Positions 1 through 8,990 of a stretch of 64,000 bases of DNA are shown in pieces (position 1 is the stretch's first letter; each line of letters starts with the position of its first letter). The DNA comes from Acidovorax sp. A1169 (GTDB lineage: Bacteria > Pseudomonadota > Gammaproteobacteria > Burkholderiales > Burkholderiaceae_C). The stretch is taken from NCBI RefSeq assembly GCF_030704685.1, contig NZ_JAUZDX010000005.1, forward strand, positions 281,782 through 345,781, given 5' to 3'. Position numbers and translations under genes: made by a program. The notes below the pieces were generated by a model that had not been told where the DNA came from, did no database searches, and saw only the letters and a program-made list of their open reading frames with translations.

Positions 1-335
1 ACCGGCACCTGCATCTTGGGGTCGATGAACATGCGCGAGCCGGGCATCTTCCAGGCCAGCACGCTCACCGGCAGCTTCTGGTCCAGGGCGACCTTCTTGG
101 CGCGCAGGGCGTCGAACACCAGGTAACCGGTCATCAGCTTGGTCAGCGAAGCCTGCTCCACTGGCGCATCGATGTCCTTGGCGGCCAGCACCTGACCGGC
201 CGTGATGTCCAGCAACAGGTAGTTGCGCGCGGCGATCTCGGGCGGCTGCGGGGCCTGCACCTGCGCCCACAGGGCGGCGGGCGCGAGCACCGCGGCGAGG
301 AGGACGGAGCGCAGCGTGGGCAATAAGGACTTCAT
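1..335 (-). CDS. D-alanyl-D-alanine carboxypeptidase, N-terminal part (cut by window edge)
   Basis: The product is a penicillin-binding D,D-carboxypeptidase of the PBP5/6 type, which trims the terminal D-Ala from peptidoglycan stem peptides in the periplasm. The visible 111 residues begin with a cleavable signal peptide (MKSLLPTLRS, then a hydrophobic stretch ending in ALWAQ). A domain start follows (ARNYLLLDITAGQVLAAKD) and then the catalytic SxxK motif as SLTKLMTGY, where the serine is the acyl-acceptor. The rest of the protein lies beyond base 1. An in-frame ATG at 347 would add four residues; I chose 335 because it gives the more typical signal peptide. It is the last gene of a minus-strand run that starts at hemJ. 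The family assignment is firm; which paralogue (dacA or dacC) cannot be told from this fragment. Confidence 0.9.
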   Translation of the reverse strand, partial: MKSLLPTLRSVLLAAVLAPAALWAQVQAPQPPEIAARNYLLLDITAGQVLAAKDIDAPVEQASLTKLMTGYLVFDALRAKKVALDQKLPVSVLAWKMPGSRMFIDPKMQVP

Positions 336-442
336 GGAAACGGGCATTCGGGTGAGAAGAGGAAAGAAAACAGCGGAAGGCGGCGGGAGACGGCCCGAAG
401 CGGCATGCAGCCGCGCGCAATGCGCGCGGTGGCCCGGGAAGC

Positions 443-1129
443 TCAGGCGCCAGCCAGCAGGTGGCGGGTCACCAGGTTTTTGAGAAGTGGCAATTGTCCG
501 TGAAAGAAATGCCCCCCACCGGGGACGACTGTCACAGGGAGTATCTGGGGGCGCGCCCAGTCCATCACGGCGGCCAGGGGCACGGTGTCGTCCTGTTCGC
601 CATGCACGACCAGGGTTCGCTCGTGCGCCTCGGGCGGCACCGGGGCCACGGTGAAGCGGCTGGCGGCAGTGCCCACCAGCACCACGCGCTCGATGGCACG
701 CTCGCCCCACAGGCGCGCCAGTGCGTGGCTGGTCACGAAAGCGCCGAACGAGAAGCCGGCCAGGGCCAACGGTCCCTCGGGCGCAGCCTGGCGCACCACT
801 TCCAGGAAATCCTCGGCCTCGCCCCGGCCCTCGTCGTGCGTGCCAGCGCTGCCGCCCACGCCGCGGAAGTTGAAGCGCACCGCCGTCCAGCCGCTGTGCA
901 CGAAGGCGCGCGCCAGGGTCTGCACCACCTTGTTGTCCATGGTGCCGCCAAAGAGGGGGTGGGGGTGGGCAATGACGGCGATGCCGCGCGGGGCCGCGCC
1001 CTCGGGCAGCACGGCAGCGTCGCGCACCGCCTCGATGGCGCCGGCGGCGCCGGCAAGGGTCAGGCGTTCAGTCTGGGAATTCACGGGATTTGCTACCAGG
1101 TCAATAGCAGCCTGCGCAGATCTGGCCAA
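443..1129 (-). CDS. alpha/beta hydrolase
   Basis: This is a 228-residue cytoplasmic alpha/beta hydrolase of the short COG2945-like type; the substrate is unknown. The HPHPLFGG block near residues 55-62 is typical of this subfamily. The nucleophile elbow is GFSFG (Ser127), with likely Asp180 in HGEQDD and His207 in PGGGHFF completing the triad. No signal peptide is seen. An in-frame GTG at residue 16 (VNSQTERL) is an alternative start, because the first 15 residues look unconserved. It lies 44 bases downstream of the [2Fe-2S] protein on the same strand, so the two may be co-transcribed. The function could be carboxylesterase-like, but nothing in the context names a substrate. Confidence 0.85.
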   Translation of the reverse strand: MARSAQAAIDLVANPVNSQTERLTLAGAAGAIEAVRDAAVLPEGAAPRGIAVIAHPHPLFGGTMDNKVVQTLARAFVHSGWTAVRFNFRGVGGSAGTHDEGRGEAEDFLEVVRQAAPEGPLALAGFSFGAFVTSHALARLWGERAIERVVLVGTAASRFTVAPVPPEAHERTLVVHGEQDDTVPLAAVMDWARPQILPVTVVPGGGHFFHGQLPLLKNLVTRHLLAGA

Positions 1130-1173
1130 TCCGGCGGCTGAAAATCAGGGATGGACGGCGCTCTGAATAGGAA

Positions 1174-1536
1174 TCAGCGGCCAAGTTCCGGGGGCGTGCG
1201 CAAGCGCTCTACCACCTGGCCATTCTTGAGGTGCGATTCGACGATCTCATCGATGTCGGCGTTGTCCACGAAGGTGTACCAGACCGCCTCGGGATAGACC
1301 ACCGCGATCGGCCCGCCCGCACAGCGGTCCAGGCAACCCGCCTTGTTCACGCGCACCTTGCCGGCGCCGGACAGGCCGGCGGCCTTCACCTGCAACTTGC
1401 AGCGGTCGAAGGCGGCCTGCGCGCCGTGGTGCGCGCAACTGTCCTCACCGTTGGTGCGGTCGTTCAGGCAAAAGAAGATGTGGCGCTGGTAGTAGCCCGG
1501 CTGTGCCGCCGGTGCCGTCGTGGAGGTGTCGGTCAT
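1174..1536 (-). CDS. thioredoxin-like [2Fe-2S] ferredoxin-domain protein
   Basis: This 120-residue cytoplasmic protein belongs to the thioredoxin-fold [2Fe-2S] ferredoxins (Shethna type, related to NuoE C-terminal domains). The cluster ligands are visible as Cys23-x10-Cys34 and Cys68-x3-Cys72 (the latter in AGCLDRCAGGP); a fifth cysteine (Cys46) is probably not a ligand. The HIFFCLNDR opening is typical of the family. It sits between the VanZ-like gene and the hydrolase on the same strand. Its partner enzyme is not evident from the neighbours. The fold assignment is strong and the physiological role open. Confidence 0.88.
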   Translation of the reverse strand: MTDTSTTAPAAQPGYYQRHIFFCLNDRTNGEDSCAHHGAQAAFDRCKLQVKAAGLSGAGKVRVNKAGCLDRCAGGPIAVVYPEAVWYTFVDNADIDEIVESHLKNGQVVERLRTPPELGR

Positions 1537-1594
1537 GCCGCCATTCTAGGAGCGGAGCCCTGCACACCCCATGCCCATAACCCCCAAAAGGAGC

Positions 1595-2692
1595 TCAGGC
1601 AGGACCGTCGCGCCGCGCCACCCGCACCACCACATAGGCCAGCGCCGCATAGGGCCAGACCCAGCCCAGCCACTGGCCCAGGCCGTAGAAGCGGATGAAG
1701 CGCCCCTGCTCCCAGGCCTGCAGCGTCTGGGCAAAGTAGGCGCTGGTAGGGGCCTGGTTGAGCAGGCCCAGGTGCCACACCAGCACCAGTAGCAGCACGG
1801 CGGCGCAAGCGCGCCGGGGCAGCGCCAGCAGCAGCACCGCGAGCGCCAGAGCGCCCCACACGCCCACGCGCACGGGCAGGCCCATCCATTCCCAGGCATG
1901 GGCCGGACCCCAGCTCAGCGCCGCCGACAGGGCCGTGAGGACCACGCCGACCACCACCACGGCCAGGGCAAACAGGGCCCGGCGCCCCATCTCGCGGATG
2001 ATGCAGTAGCCCAGCAGGCAGGGAATCAGCAAGCCCAGCGTCACGCACAGCAACTCGCCGCCAGGGGACAGCGGATCGAGCGCGGTGTCGCGCATGGGCA
2101 ACCAGTCCAGGAACGGGGTGTCGGCCAGGATCTCGACCAGGGCCCCTTCCAGCCGCTCAAGCACCTGCCCCAGGCCAAACGGCAGGGCCGCCGGGAACAG
2201 CAGGGCCAGCGGCCACAAAGCCAGCAGCACCAGCGCGCCATGGGCATCCTGCACGAACCACCGGTTGCGAAAGTCGCTCCAGCGGTCGATGGCCCCCAAT
2301 CGCTCCAGCGCCGATGCCGTGAGCGCCCCGGCCAGCGTGCCTGCCGAATTGAGCAGCAGGTCCATGTTCGAGGGCACGCGCCGGGGCAGGTAGATCTGCA
2401 GGAACTCCAGGGTCAGCGACAGCAGCACACCGGCCACCGTGGCCAGCACCCAGGCACCCCAGCGCCAGCGCATGCGCAGCAGAGCGAGCGCCAGCAGGAA
2501 GCCCAGCGGGGCATAGCCCACCAGGTTGGAGGTGACGTCAAAGCCGGTCCAGTAGGGCGGCGGAATCGGCGAGGCGAGGAACACCCAGGGATCGATGCCC
2601 TGTGCGCGCCAGCCGTCGAACGGAAACAGGCTGGCAAAGACGATCAGCGCCGCATAGATCAGCGCGAGGGGGCCGGCCGAACTCTTGTACAC
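1595..2692 (-). CDS. VanZ-like multi-pass membrane protein
   Basis: This 365-residue inner-membrane protein has about eight to ten hydrophobic segments. The N-terminal part (to about residue 130) matches the VanZ-like domain in style: an opening transmembrane helix, a loop with FFPFDGWR, then NLVGYAPLGFLLA and a SLTLEFLQIYLPRRVPSNMDLLLNSAGTL-type signature in which EFLQ, R and D/N are the conserved polar positions. The C-terminal half is extra membrane sequence, making the protein about twice as long as VanZ of enterococci. VanZ gives low-level teicoplanin resistance there, but proteobacterial homologues are functionally unassigned. The gene starts 16 bases after the hemJ stop. Confidence 0.82.
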   Translation of the reverse strand: MYKSSAGPLALIYAALIVFASLFPFDGWRAQGIDPWVFLASPIPPPYWTGFDVTSNLVGYAPLGFLLALALLRMRWRWGAWVLATVAGVLLSLTLEFLQIYLPRRVPSNMDLLLNSAGTLAGALTASALERLGAIDRWSDFRNRWFVQDAHGALVLLALWPLALLFPAALPFGLGQVLERLEGALVEILADTPFLDWLPMRDTALDPLSPGGELLCVTLGLLIPCLLGYCIIREMGRRALFALAVVVVGVVLTALSAALSWGPAHAWEWMGLPVRVGVWGALALAVLLLALPRRACAAVLLLVLVWHLGLLNQAPTSAYFAQTLQAWEQGRFIRFYGLGQWLGWVWPYAALAYVVVRVARRDGPA

Positions 2693-2708
2693 AGGCGCTC
2701 TGGTGCCG

Positions 2709-3137
2709 TCAGAAAGGCTTGACCACCACCAGCACCACGGCGGTCACCAGCAGCAGCACCGGCACCTCGTTGAACCAGCGGAACCACCGGTGGCTGCGGC
2801 GGCTGCTGCCATCGGCCAGCTTGCGCAGCAGCACGCCGCAGGCGTGGTGGTAGCCGATGGCCAGCACTACGATAGCCAGCTTGGCATGCATCCAGCCATT
2901 GCCCGGCCCGCGGCCAATGCCATAGCCCAGCCACAACCAAAGGCCCAGCGCCAGCGCCGGCACCGCCAGCAAGGTGGTGAAGCGCAGCAGCTTGCGCGCC
3001 ATGAGCACCAGGCGCTCGCGCTCAGCCACCGAGCCCGGTGCCACCATGGCCAGGTTCACGAAGATGCGTGGCAGGTAGAACAGGCCGGCGAACCAGCTGG
3101 CGATGAAGACGATGTGGAAGGCTTTGACCCAGAGCAT
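2709..3137 (-). CDS. hemJ: protoporphyrinogen IX oxidase HemJ (CopD/UPF0093 family)
   Basis: This 142-residue membrane protein has four predicted helices. The signature at the start (WVKAFHIVFIASWFAGLFYLPR) carries the conserved His8 and Arg24. The MHAKLAI segment carries Lys86 and the RWFNEVPVLL ending is typical of HemJ. HemJ oxidises protoporphyrinogen IX to protoporphyrin IX, the penultimate haem step, in bacteria that lack HemG/HemY. The adjacent divergent hemB, an early haem-pathway gene, supports the call. Such proteins are often annotated only as 'CopD family'; the neighbouring hemB favours HemJ. A terminator-bearing small RNA unit on the same strand lies upstream (about 3211-3313), so hemJ probably has its own promoter between about 3138 and 3210. 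Confidence 0.85.
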   Translation of the reverse strand: MLWVKAFHIVFIASWFAGLFYLPRIFVNLAMVAPGSVAERERLVLMARKLLRFTTLLAVPALALGLWLWLGYGIGRGPGNGWMHAKLAIVVLAIGYHHACGVLLRKLADGSSRRSHRWFRWFNEVPVLLLVTAVVLVVVKPF

Positions 3138-3210
3138 GGCTGCAGTTTAAGGGAACGCTGAGCAAGTCCTGGCGACGCGCACGCACAGAAGGCCAGGCAG
3201 GCAAAGCCCA

Positions 3211-3240
3211 AAAAAAAGCCCGGCAAAAGCTGCCGGGCTT
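3211..3240 (-). terminator. intrinsic terminator on the minus strand
   Basis: A perfect 10-bp stem (arms AAGCCCGGCA at 3216-3225 and TGCCGGGCTT at 3231-3240, five-base loop) is followed on the minus strand by seven or more T. No protein gene lies upstream on that strand, so it most likely ends the small RNA. Confidence 0.85.
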
Positions 3241-3313
3241 CGAAAGCCCTGCCCGCATTACGGCAGCCCAGGGCCCCGCTCAGGGAGGAAAAGCGGGGGA
3301 CAGCAAGCTGCCC
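3211..3313 (-). ncRNA. candidate small RNA between hemJ and hemB
   Basis: A complete transcription unit without an ORF can be read on the minus strand. A sigma-70-like promoter (3320-3348) is followed by about 100 bases that fold into hairpins and end in an intrinsic terminator. One hairpin has arms CCCCGCT and AGCGGGG and an 11-base loop that displays CCTCCC, complementary to Shine-Dalgarno sequences. A second has arms GCCCTG/CAGGGC. There is no SRP RNA signature (no GGAAGGAAGCAG) and it is too short for 6S RNA. I recall a published 'hemB' RNA motif from Burkholderiales, but I cannot check identity. A trans-acting regulator or an element tied to hemB control are both possible. Confidence 0.5.
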
Positions 3314-3319
3314 GCAACC

Positions 3320-3348
3320 AATTTAGCACCAGCCTGCGGGGCATACAA
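3320..3348 (-). promoter_or_regulatory. promoter of the hemJ-hemB small RNA
   Basis: On the minus strand the -35 is TTGTAT (plus positions 3343-3348) and the -10 is TAAATT (3320-3325), separated by exactly 17 bases. Each hexamer matches the sigma-70 consensus at four of six positions. Transcription would start near 3313, about 100 bases before the terminator T-run. Confidence 0.45.
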
Positions 3349-3404
3349 GCAGGGTTTGACAACTCCGGCAGCAGCCCTCTCGCAGCCTTGGTGGGCGCGC
3401 TTGA

Positions 3405-4430
<1,026 letters not shown>

Positions 4431-4490
4431 CGCCCTGCGGCACCACCAGGGCGCCGCCACCTTTCACAGACATCCAACCAACGGGCATCG

Positions 4491-5609
4491 ATGCGCATTT
4501 TCCATATCCAGAGCAGTGGGGCCCAGGAGCTGGACGTCCTGCCCCATGCGCCGCCAGAGCAGGGCTTTTTCTGGATGGCCTGCGCGCGTCCGGCCTTCCA
4601 GGCGCAACTGTTCGAGGTCCAGGGGGCCCTGCAGCGGCTGACCGGCCTGCAATTGGTGGACTTGCATGTCTCCGACCTGCTCAACGGGCAGTTGCCGTCG
4701 CACTACGACTACACCTCGCAATACGACCTGCTGGTGTTCCGCCGCCTGGCCACGGTGCCTTCGGAGGACAGCGCTGACACGGCGAAGGCCACGCACCGGC
4801 GCGGCGGCACGCCGGTGCTGCGGCGCATCGACACCAGCCCGGTGGGGTTCGCCGTGTTCGACCGGGTGCTGCTGACGGTGCATCCTGGCGACTGCAGCGT
4901 GCGCGACGCCTATGCGGCGCGCCTGCTGGCGCCGGCCCCCATGGACCCGCGCGAAGGCCGGGCCAATCCCACGGCCTCCGGTTCGCGCAAGCCCACCTCG
5001 CCGGCCGACCTGATGCTGCGCGTGGTGAACCTCATGGTGGATGGCTACCTGGACCTGCGCCGCGAACTCTCGCGCGAGCTCGATCACTGGCAGACCGAGC
5101 TGCTCAAGCCCCGGGCACGCAACGTCAACTGGAGTTCGCTGCTGGAGGCACGCCTGTCGCTGCACGCGCTGGACGAGATCTGCGAGGACCAGCGCACCGC
5201 CGTGCAGGACTGGATCGACGCGCTGGAGACCTGGGAGACGCCCCAGACGCCCGCCGGCATGCGCGACCTGGACCTGCTCAAGGTGCGCAGCCGCGACGTG
5301 CTGGAGCACATCGAGCGCGTGGTGCACCATGTGCGGCGCATGGAGCAAAGCACCGAAACCACGGTGCAGATGCATTTTTCGATGCAGGGCAACCGCACCA
5401 ACGACATCATGCGCACGCTGACGGCGCTCACGGCGGTGTTCCTGCCGCTTAACCTGATTGCAGGCATCTTCGGCATGAACTTCGAGTTCATCCCGCTGGT
5501 GCACAAGCAGGACGGTTTCTGGTGGGCCATGGGCTCCATGATCACCATCGCCACCCTCCTGATCTCGGTGTTCTGGCGCAAGCGCTACCTGGCCCGGACA
5601 GGCTCCTGA
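4491..5609 (+). CDS. corA: CorA-family magnesium/divalent cation transporter
   Basis: This 372-residue protein of the 2-TM-GxN family forms homopentameric Mg2+ channels in the inner membrane. The long N-terminal cytoplasmic part contains the helical MRIFHIQ... and coiled regions. The two C-terminal helices frame the signature GMN at residues 328-330 (IFGMNFEFIP), and the chain ends in the basic tail FWRKRYLART. It starts 60 bases after hemB on the same strand with no obvious terminator between, so read-through from hemB is possible. It ends convergently with the chalcone-isomerase-like gene. The family could also carry Co2+ or Ni2+; selectivity cannot be read from sequence. Confidence 0.92.
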   Translation: MRIFHIQSSGAQELDVLPHAPPEQGFFWMACARPAFQAQLFEVQGALQRLTGLQLVDLHVSDLLNGQLPSHYDYTSQYDLLVFRRLATVPSEDSADTAKATHRRGGTPVLRRIDTSPVGFAVFDRVLLTVHPGDCSVRDAYAARLLAPAPMDPREGRANPTASGSRKPTSPADLMLRVVNLMVDGYLDLRRELSRELDHWQTELLKPRARNVNWSSLLEARLSLHALDEICEDQRTAVQDWIDALETWETPQTPAGMRDLDLLKVRSRDVLEHIERVVHHVRRMEQSTETTVQMHFSMQGNRTNDIMRTLTALTAVFLPLNLIAGIFGMNFEFIPLVHKQDGFWWAMGSMITIATLLISVFWRKRYLARTGS

Positions 5610-5651
5610 AAGCCTTTGCCGACATGCCCCCGCGTTCGCAGCGAGGGCAGG

Positions 5652-6269
5652 TCAGTTGGTGCCGGCCGACAACAAGGCGTCCTTGAGCTGGCTGTCCACC
5701 GGCGAGGCCCCCAGCCAGATGCGCAGCACCATGCCGAAGTATTCGGCATCGCCCACCGGCGCGCCCTGGGCCTGGCCCTGGATGTAGAAAGTGGTGCCCT
5801 TGCCCGGCACGAACTCCATCGCGAAGGTGTCGCCCGATGCCAGCTTGGTGCGGCCCGAGAAGATCTCGACCAGGCGGTTGCTCGACGGCGTGTGGCGCCG
5901 GATCTGGTCGGGCGTGGCGTTGGCAGACAGGCCCTTGATGAACGACAGCCCCAGGTCCGTGCCCGGAATGTCGCGCTGGGCGACGAAATCCAGCCGCATG
6001 GGGCCGGTGGTGGCCAGGATCTCCTCGGCCGTGCGGACCTTGCGCGGCAGGTACAGCGCCATGTCGTAGACCTTGAACACGGCGCGGTAGCGCGTGCCCG
6101 CGCCCTGCAGCACCAGCGGTGTGCCCTGCACGGTCTGGGTGGGCCCGAAGGCCGGGGCGGCAATGGCGGGTGCCAGGGTGCACAGACTGGCGGCAGCCAG
6201 GGCCAACGCACAGGCAATGCGCGTAGCTGGCCGCGCGGGTTGGATCAACAGGGTTGTTGTGGTTTTCAA
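5652..6269 (-). CDS. exported chalcone isomerase-like protein
   Basis: The product is 205 residues. The N-terminus has a signal peptide (a basic start, then ACALALAAASLCTLAPAIAA). The mature part reads as a bacterial chalcone-isomerase-like fold: a KVYDMALYLPRKVRTAEEIL segment, MRLDFVAQRDIPGTDLGLSFIKGL, and a fatty-acid-binding type core ending YFGMVLRIWLGASPVDSQLKDALL. Bacterial members of this family are not known to make flavonoids and may bind lipids; function is unassigned. It is convergent with the CorA gene and follows the amidohydrolase gene on the same strand. Confidence 0.8.
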   Translation of the reverse strand: MKTTTTLLIQPARPATRIACALALAAASLCTLAPAIAAPAFGPTQTVQGTPLVLQGAGTRYRAVFKVYDMALYLPRKVRTAEEILATTGPMRLDFVAQRDIPGTDLGLSFIKGLSANATPDQIRRHTPSSNRLVEIFSGRTKLASGDTFAMEFVPGKGTTFYIQGQAQGAPVGDAEYFGMVLRIWLGASPVDSQLKDALLSAGTN

Positions 6270-6365
6270 GGACTTGTCTCCGCAATGCAGGCTGCGGCGC
6301 GCCAGGAAAGCCCTGGCCGCGCCACGCCGGCACGGAAATCATAGGCGACAGCGCGCCCCAAAGCC

Positions 6366-7265
6366 CTATTTGCGTGGCACGGGCACCCCGAACAGGGCAG
6401 CGCTGTTGCCAAACGCCACACCCTGCGCCACGGCTGGTGGCAGGCCGCCCAGCCAGGTGCGGTAGCCCTTTATGAGGCCTTCGTAGTGCTGCCAGCGCTG
6501 GTTGACCCAGGTGTCCGAACCCACCACGAAGCGCGTGGGGTACTTGAGCAACAAGGCGCGCCAGGCCGGGCACAGCTGGTTGTCGTCGCACACCAGGCCG
6601 GGGCGGTACGACAGCTCGCCCACCAGGCCCGGGTAGCGCGCCATGAGTGCGTCCACCCGGTCCACCGGTGCGCCGCCGATGCCCGTGTGCGCCCAGACCA
6701 GGCGCAGCTTCTGGCCCTTGGACGGGGTGTTGGCCATGAGCAGGTCGATGGCGGCATCGTCCACATGGGCCAGCACCACCAGGTCGCGCTGCTCGGCCAG
6801 CACCATGAGCTTCTTCGCCACGGGCCCGTCAGCATTGGCGCTGTCGTACAGGTGGAACTCGCCAATGCCCTTGTAGGGGCCGGAGGCCGTGCCCTTGGCC
6901 AGTTCGGCCAGCACCATCTCGTAGATGGTCTCGTCGCGAAACCAGTTGCTGTAGTCCTCGCGGTTGCGGTACAGGCGCACGAAGGGCACGACGGCGATGC
7001 CGGCCTCGCGCACCTCGCGTGAAGCGGCCAGGGCCAGCGAGCCGGTGTTGGGCCGCGAGTTGGCCACGATGGCGCGCACGCCCGATGCCTGCATGCGTGC
7101 CAGCACGTCGGCCGGTGGGTGCGGGCCGGCCGCACCGTTCCAGGCCTCCTCGTTGTAGTGCAGGTGCGAGTCGAACAAAGGACCGGCGTAGTCGGCCGCC
7201 TGGGATGCGCAGGCCAACCCGCCCAGCGCCAACGCCACGAAACCGCGCAGGAAGCTGCAGGCCAT
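6366..7265 (-). CDS. exported amidohydrolase-family (TIM-barrel metal hydrolase) protein
   Basis: The 299-residue product starts with a signal peptide ([23 protein letters not shown]). The barrel carries amidohydrolase metal-ligand patterns in order: FDSHLHYN (HxH on strand 1), LAHVDD, WAHTG and GSDTW (the late aspartate). The start at 7265 was chosen because it gives the signal peptide and sits four bases after the dienelactone hydrolase stop; a longer reading frame to 7310 overlaps that gene. The tight spacing implies an operon. The family includes aminocarboxymuconate-type decarboxylases and lactonases; the periplasmic location is unusual for those, and the substrate is unknown. Confidence 0.8.
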   Translation of the reverse strand: MACSFLRGFVALALGGLACASQAADYAGPLFDSHLHYNEEAWNGAAGPHPPADVLARMQASGVRAIVANSRPNTGSLALAASREVREAGIAVVPFVRLYRNREDYSNWFRDETIYEMVLAELAKGTASGPYKGIGEFHLYDSANADGPVAKKLMVLAEQRDLVVLAHVDDAAIDLLMANTPSKGQKLRLVWAHTGIGGAPVDRVDALMARYPGLVGELSYRPGLVCDDNQLCPAWRALLLKYPTRFVVGSDTWVNQRWQHYEGLIKGYRTWLGGLPPAVAQGVAFGNSAALFGVPVPRK

Positions 7266-7269
7266 GGCG

Positions 7270-7959
7270 TCAGCCCAGGTGCTTGTCGAAGAAAGCCAGC
7301 GTGCGGTCACGCGCGGCCAGGGCCGAGGCCTCGTCGTAGCTGCCGCGCTGGTCGCAGTTGAAGCCGTGGTCGGCCTCGTAGATATGCACTTCCACCTCGG
7401 GGTGCGTGCGCGCGAAGGCCTGCACGCCGTCGATCAGGATGTGTTTGTCGCGCCGGCCGAAATGCGCCAGCACGGGGACCTGGGGCTGGCGGGCCATCTC
7501 GGTCTCGGTGGTGATGCCACCGCCGTAGTAGGGCACGGCGGCCGACAGGCCCTTGAGCAGGCAGGCCGAGCGCCAGGTCAGCAGGCCGCCCCAGCAAAAG
7601 CCCACGATGCCCACCTTGCGGCTGCTGCGTTCGGCCGCGTGGTCGATGGCGGCCTGGATGTCGGGCAGCACGCCGGGGCTGGGCAGGTCTTCCACGGCCG
7701 CCTTGAGGGCTGCGCCAGCAGCAATGTCCTCGGGCGTGTAGCCCAGTTCCACGCCGGGCTGCACGCGGTGGAAGGTGGCAGGCGCCACGGCCACGTAGCC
7801 CCGCGCGGCAAAGCGGTCGGCCACGGCGCGGATGTGCGAGTTGACCCCGAAGATCTCCTGCAGCACGACCACGGCGCCGCGTGGTGCGTTATCGGGCTCG
7901 GCCAACCAGGCGGGAAAGACGAAGCCGTCGGCGGACTTCAGATCGACAAATTGGCCCAT
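7270..7959 (-). CDS. dienelactone hydrolase family protein
   Basis: This 229-residue cytoplasmic alpha/beta hydrolase has the dienelactone hydrolase triad Cys122 (GFCWGG), Asp171 (FGRRDKHI) and His198 (ADHGFNC). It also has the family's Glu36 in LQEIFGVN, which hydrogen-bonds the resting cysteine. The enzyme class opens dienelactones to maleylacetate in chloroaromatic degradation, but many chromosomal copies have other roles. No chlorocatechol genes are nearby. The start at 7959 ([13 protein letters not shown]) is the conserved family start; the open frame continues upstream over the SDR gene only by chance. It is divergent from the SDR gene. Confidence 0.92.
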   Translation of the reverse strand: MGQFVDLKSADGFVFPAWLAEPDNAPRGAVVVLQEIFGVNSHIRAVADRFAARGYVAVAPATFHRVQPGVELGYTPEDIAAGAALKAAVEDLPSPGVLPDIQAAIDHAAERSSRKVGIVGFCWGGLLTWRSACLLKGLSAAVPYYGGGITTETEMARQPQVPVLAHFGRRDKHILIDGVQAFARTHPEVEVHIYEADHGFNCDQRGSYDEASALAARDRTLAFFDKHLG

Positions 7960-8076
7960 GGTGCAACTCCTTGAAGGCGAAAAAACCAGACAGATGGGGA
8001 ATGGAAGGGGGCTAACCAGGCCCCGCAAGGGTCCCCGGCAATGCTGTAATGCCCCATTCTTGCAGGAGACGCCGAT

Positions 8077-8823
8077 TTGGACAAAGTCGCATTGATTACC
8101 GGGGGCAGCCGGGGCATTGGCGCCGCCACCGCCGTGCTGGCCGCCAGCCAGGGCTGGGCCGTGGCCGTGAACTACCTGGCCAACCAGGCCGCCGCCGAGG
8201 CTGTGGTGCAGCAGATCCGCGCCCAAGGCGGCCAGGCCATCGCAGTGCAGGGGGACGTGGCCCATGAAGAGCAGGTGCTGGCCATGTTCGCAGCGGTCGA
8301 TGCACAGCTCGGTCGCCTCACGGCCCTGGTGAATAACGCCGGGGTGGTGGACGTGACAGCCCGTGTGGACGAGATGGGCGTGGCGCGCCTGCGCCGCATG
8401 TTCGAGACGAATGTGATCGGCGCCATTGTCTGCGCCCGCGAGGCGGTGCGGCGCATGAGCACGCGCCATGGCGGTTCGGGTGGCTCCATCGTCAATGTGT
8501 CCAGCGCCGCCTCGCGCCTGGGCTCGGCCCACCAGTATGTGGACTATGCGGCCAGCAAGGGCGCCATCGACAGCTTCACCATCGGCCTGGCGCGCGAAGT
8601 GGCGGCCGAGGGTATCCGGGTGAATGCCGTGCGACCGGGGCTCATCGAGACCGAGATCCACGCCAGCGGCGGCCTGCCCGACCGGGTGCAGGACCTGGCC
8701 CACCAGGTGCCCATGCAGCGCGGCGGCACGGCCGACGAGGTGGCCCAGGCCATCGTGTGGCTGATGTCGGACGCATCCCCTTACACCACCATGTCACTCT
8801 TAGACGTCTCTGGAGCCAGGTAA
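8077..8823 (+). CDS. SDR-family oxidoreductase
   Basis: This 248-residue classical short-chain dehydrogenase/reductase has the nucleotide-binding TGGSRGIG (residues 8-15), NNAG (86-89), catalytic Ser143 and the Y157-x3-K161 pair (YVDYAASKG). The start codon is TTG at 8077, supported by AGGAGA eight bases upstream; no ATG fits. Arg12 and the absence of an acidic residue after strand 2 suggest NADP(H) preference, as in FabG-like enzymes. It is divergent from dienelactone hydrolase, with a 117-base shared upstream region. The substrate is unknown. Confidence 0.92.
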   Translation: MDKVALITGGSRGIGAATAVLAASQGWAVAVNYLANQAAAEAVVQQIRAQGGQAIAVQGDVAHEEQVLAMFAAVDAQLGRLTALVNNAGVVDVTARVDEMGVARLRRMFETNVIGAIVCAREAVRRMSTRHGGSGGSIVNVSSAASRLGSAHQYVDYAASKGAIDSFTIGLAREVAAEGIRVNAVRPGLIETEIHASGGLPDRVQDLAHQVPMQRGGTADEVAQAIVWLMSDASPYTTMSLLDVSGAR

Positions 8824-8851
8824 ATGACTCCCCCTGTGTCGCTTCGCGCCT

Positions 8852-8932
8852 TCCCCCTGAGGGGGACGCCCCCAGCGCAAAAGCTGGATACGCCGCCTTC
8901 GCGGCGGGGCGGCCCTTGCGCGGGGGCGCTGG
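8852..8932 (+). repeat. dispersed intergenic repeat, copy A
   Basis: Three blocks are shared with an inverted copy at 21385-21441: TCCCCCTGAGGGGG (8852-8865), TACGCCGCC (8889-8897), and a 27-base block at 8906-8932 beginning GGGGCGGCCCTTGC with one mismatch between copies. Copy A has 23 extra bases between blocks one and two. It lies between the SDR and MarC genes and is rich in self-complementary G/C runs. I believe such elements recur in Comamonadaceae genomes, which is recollection, not a search. Confidence 0.7.
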
Positions 8933-8990
8933 CCTTCGTCGCGCCAGTTTCACTGTTTGTCGCTGGCACCCATAACAATGGAGAACTGAT

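Noticed and set aside
411..429. CCGCGCGC-N3-GCGCGCGG hairpin after the hydrolase gene as a terminator
   Set aside because: There is no T-run on either strand and the three-base loop is tight; it may just be GC-rich spacer.
3211..3313. hemJ-hemB RNA as SRP RNA or 6S RNA
   Set aside because: It lacks the SRP tetraloop and asymmetric-loop sequence and is much shorter than 6S RNA, with no large central bubble.
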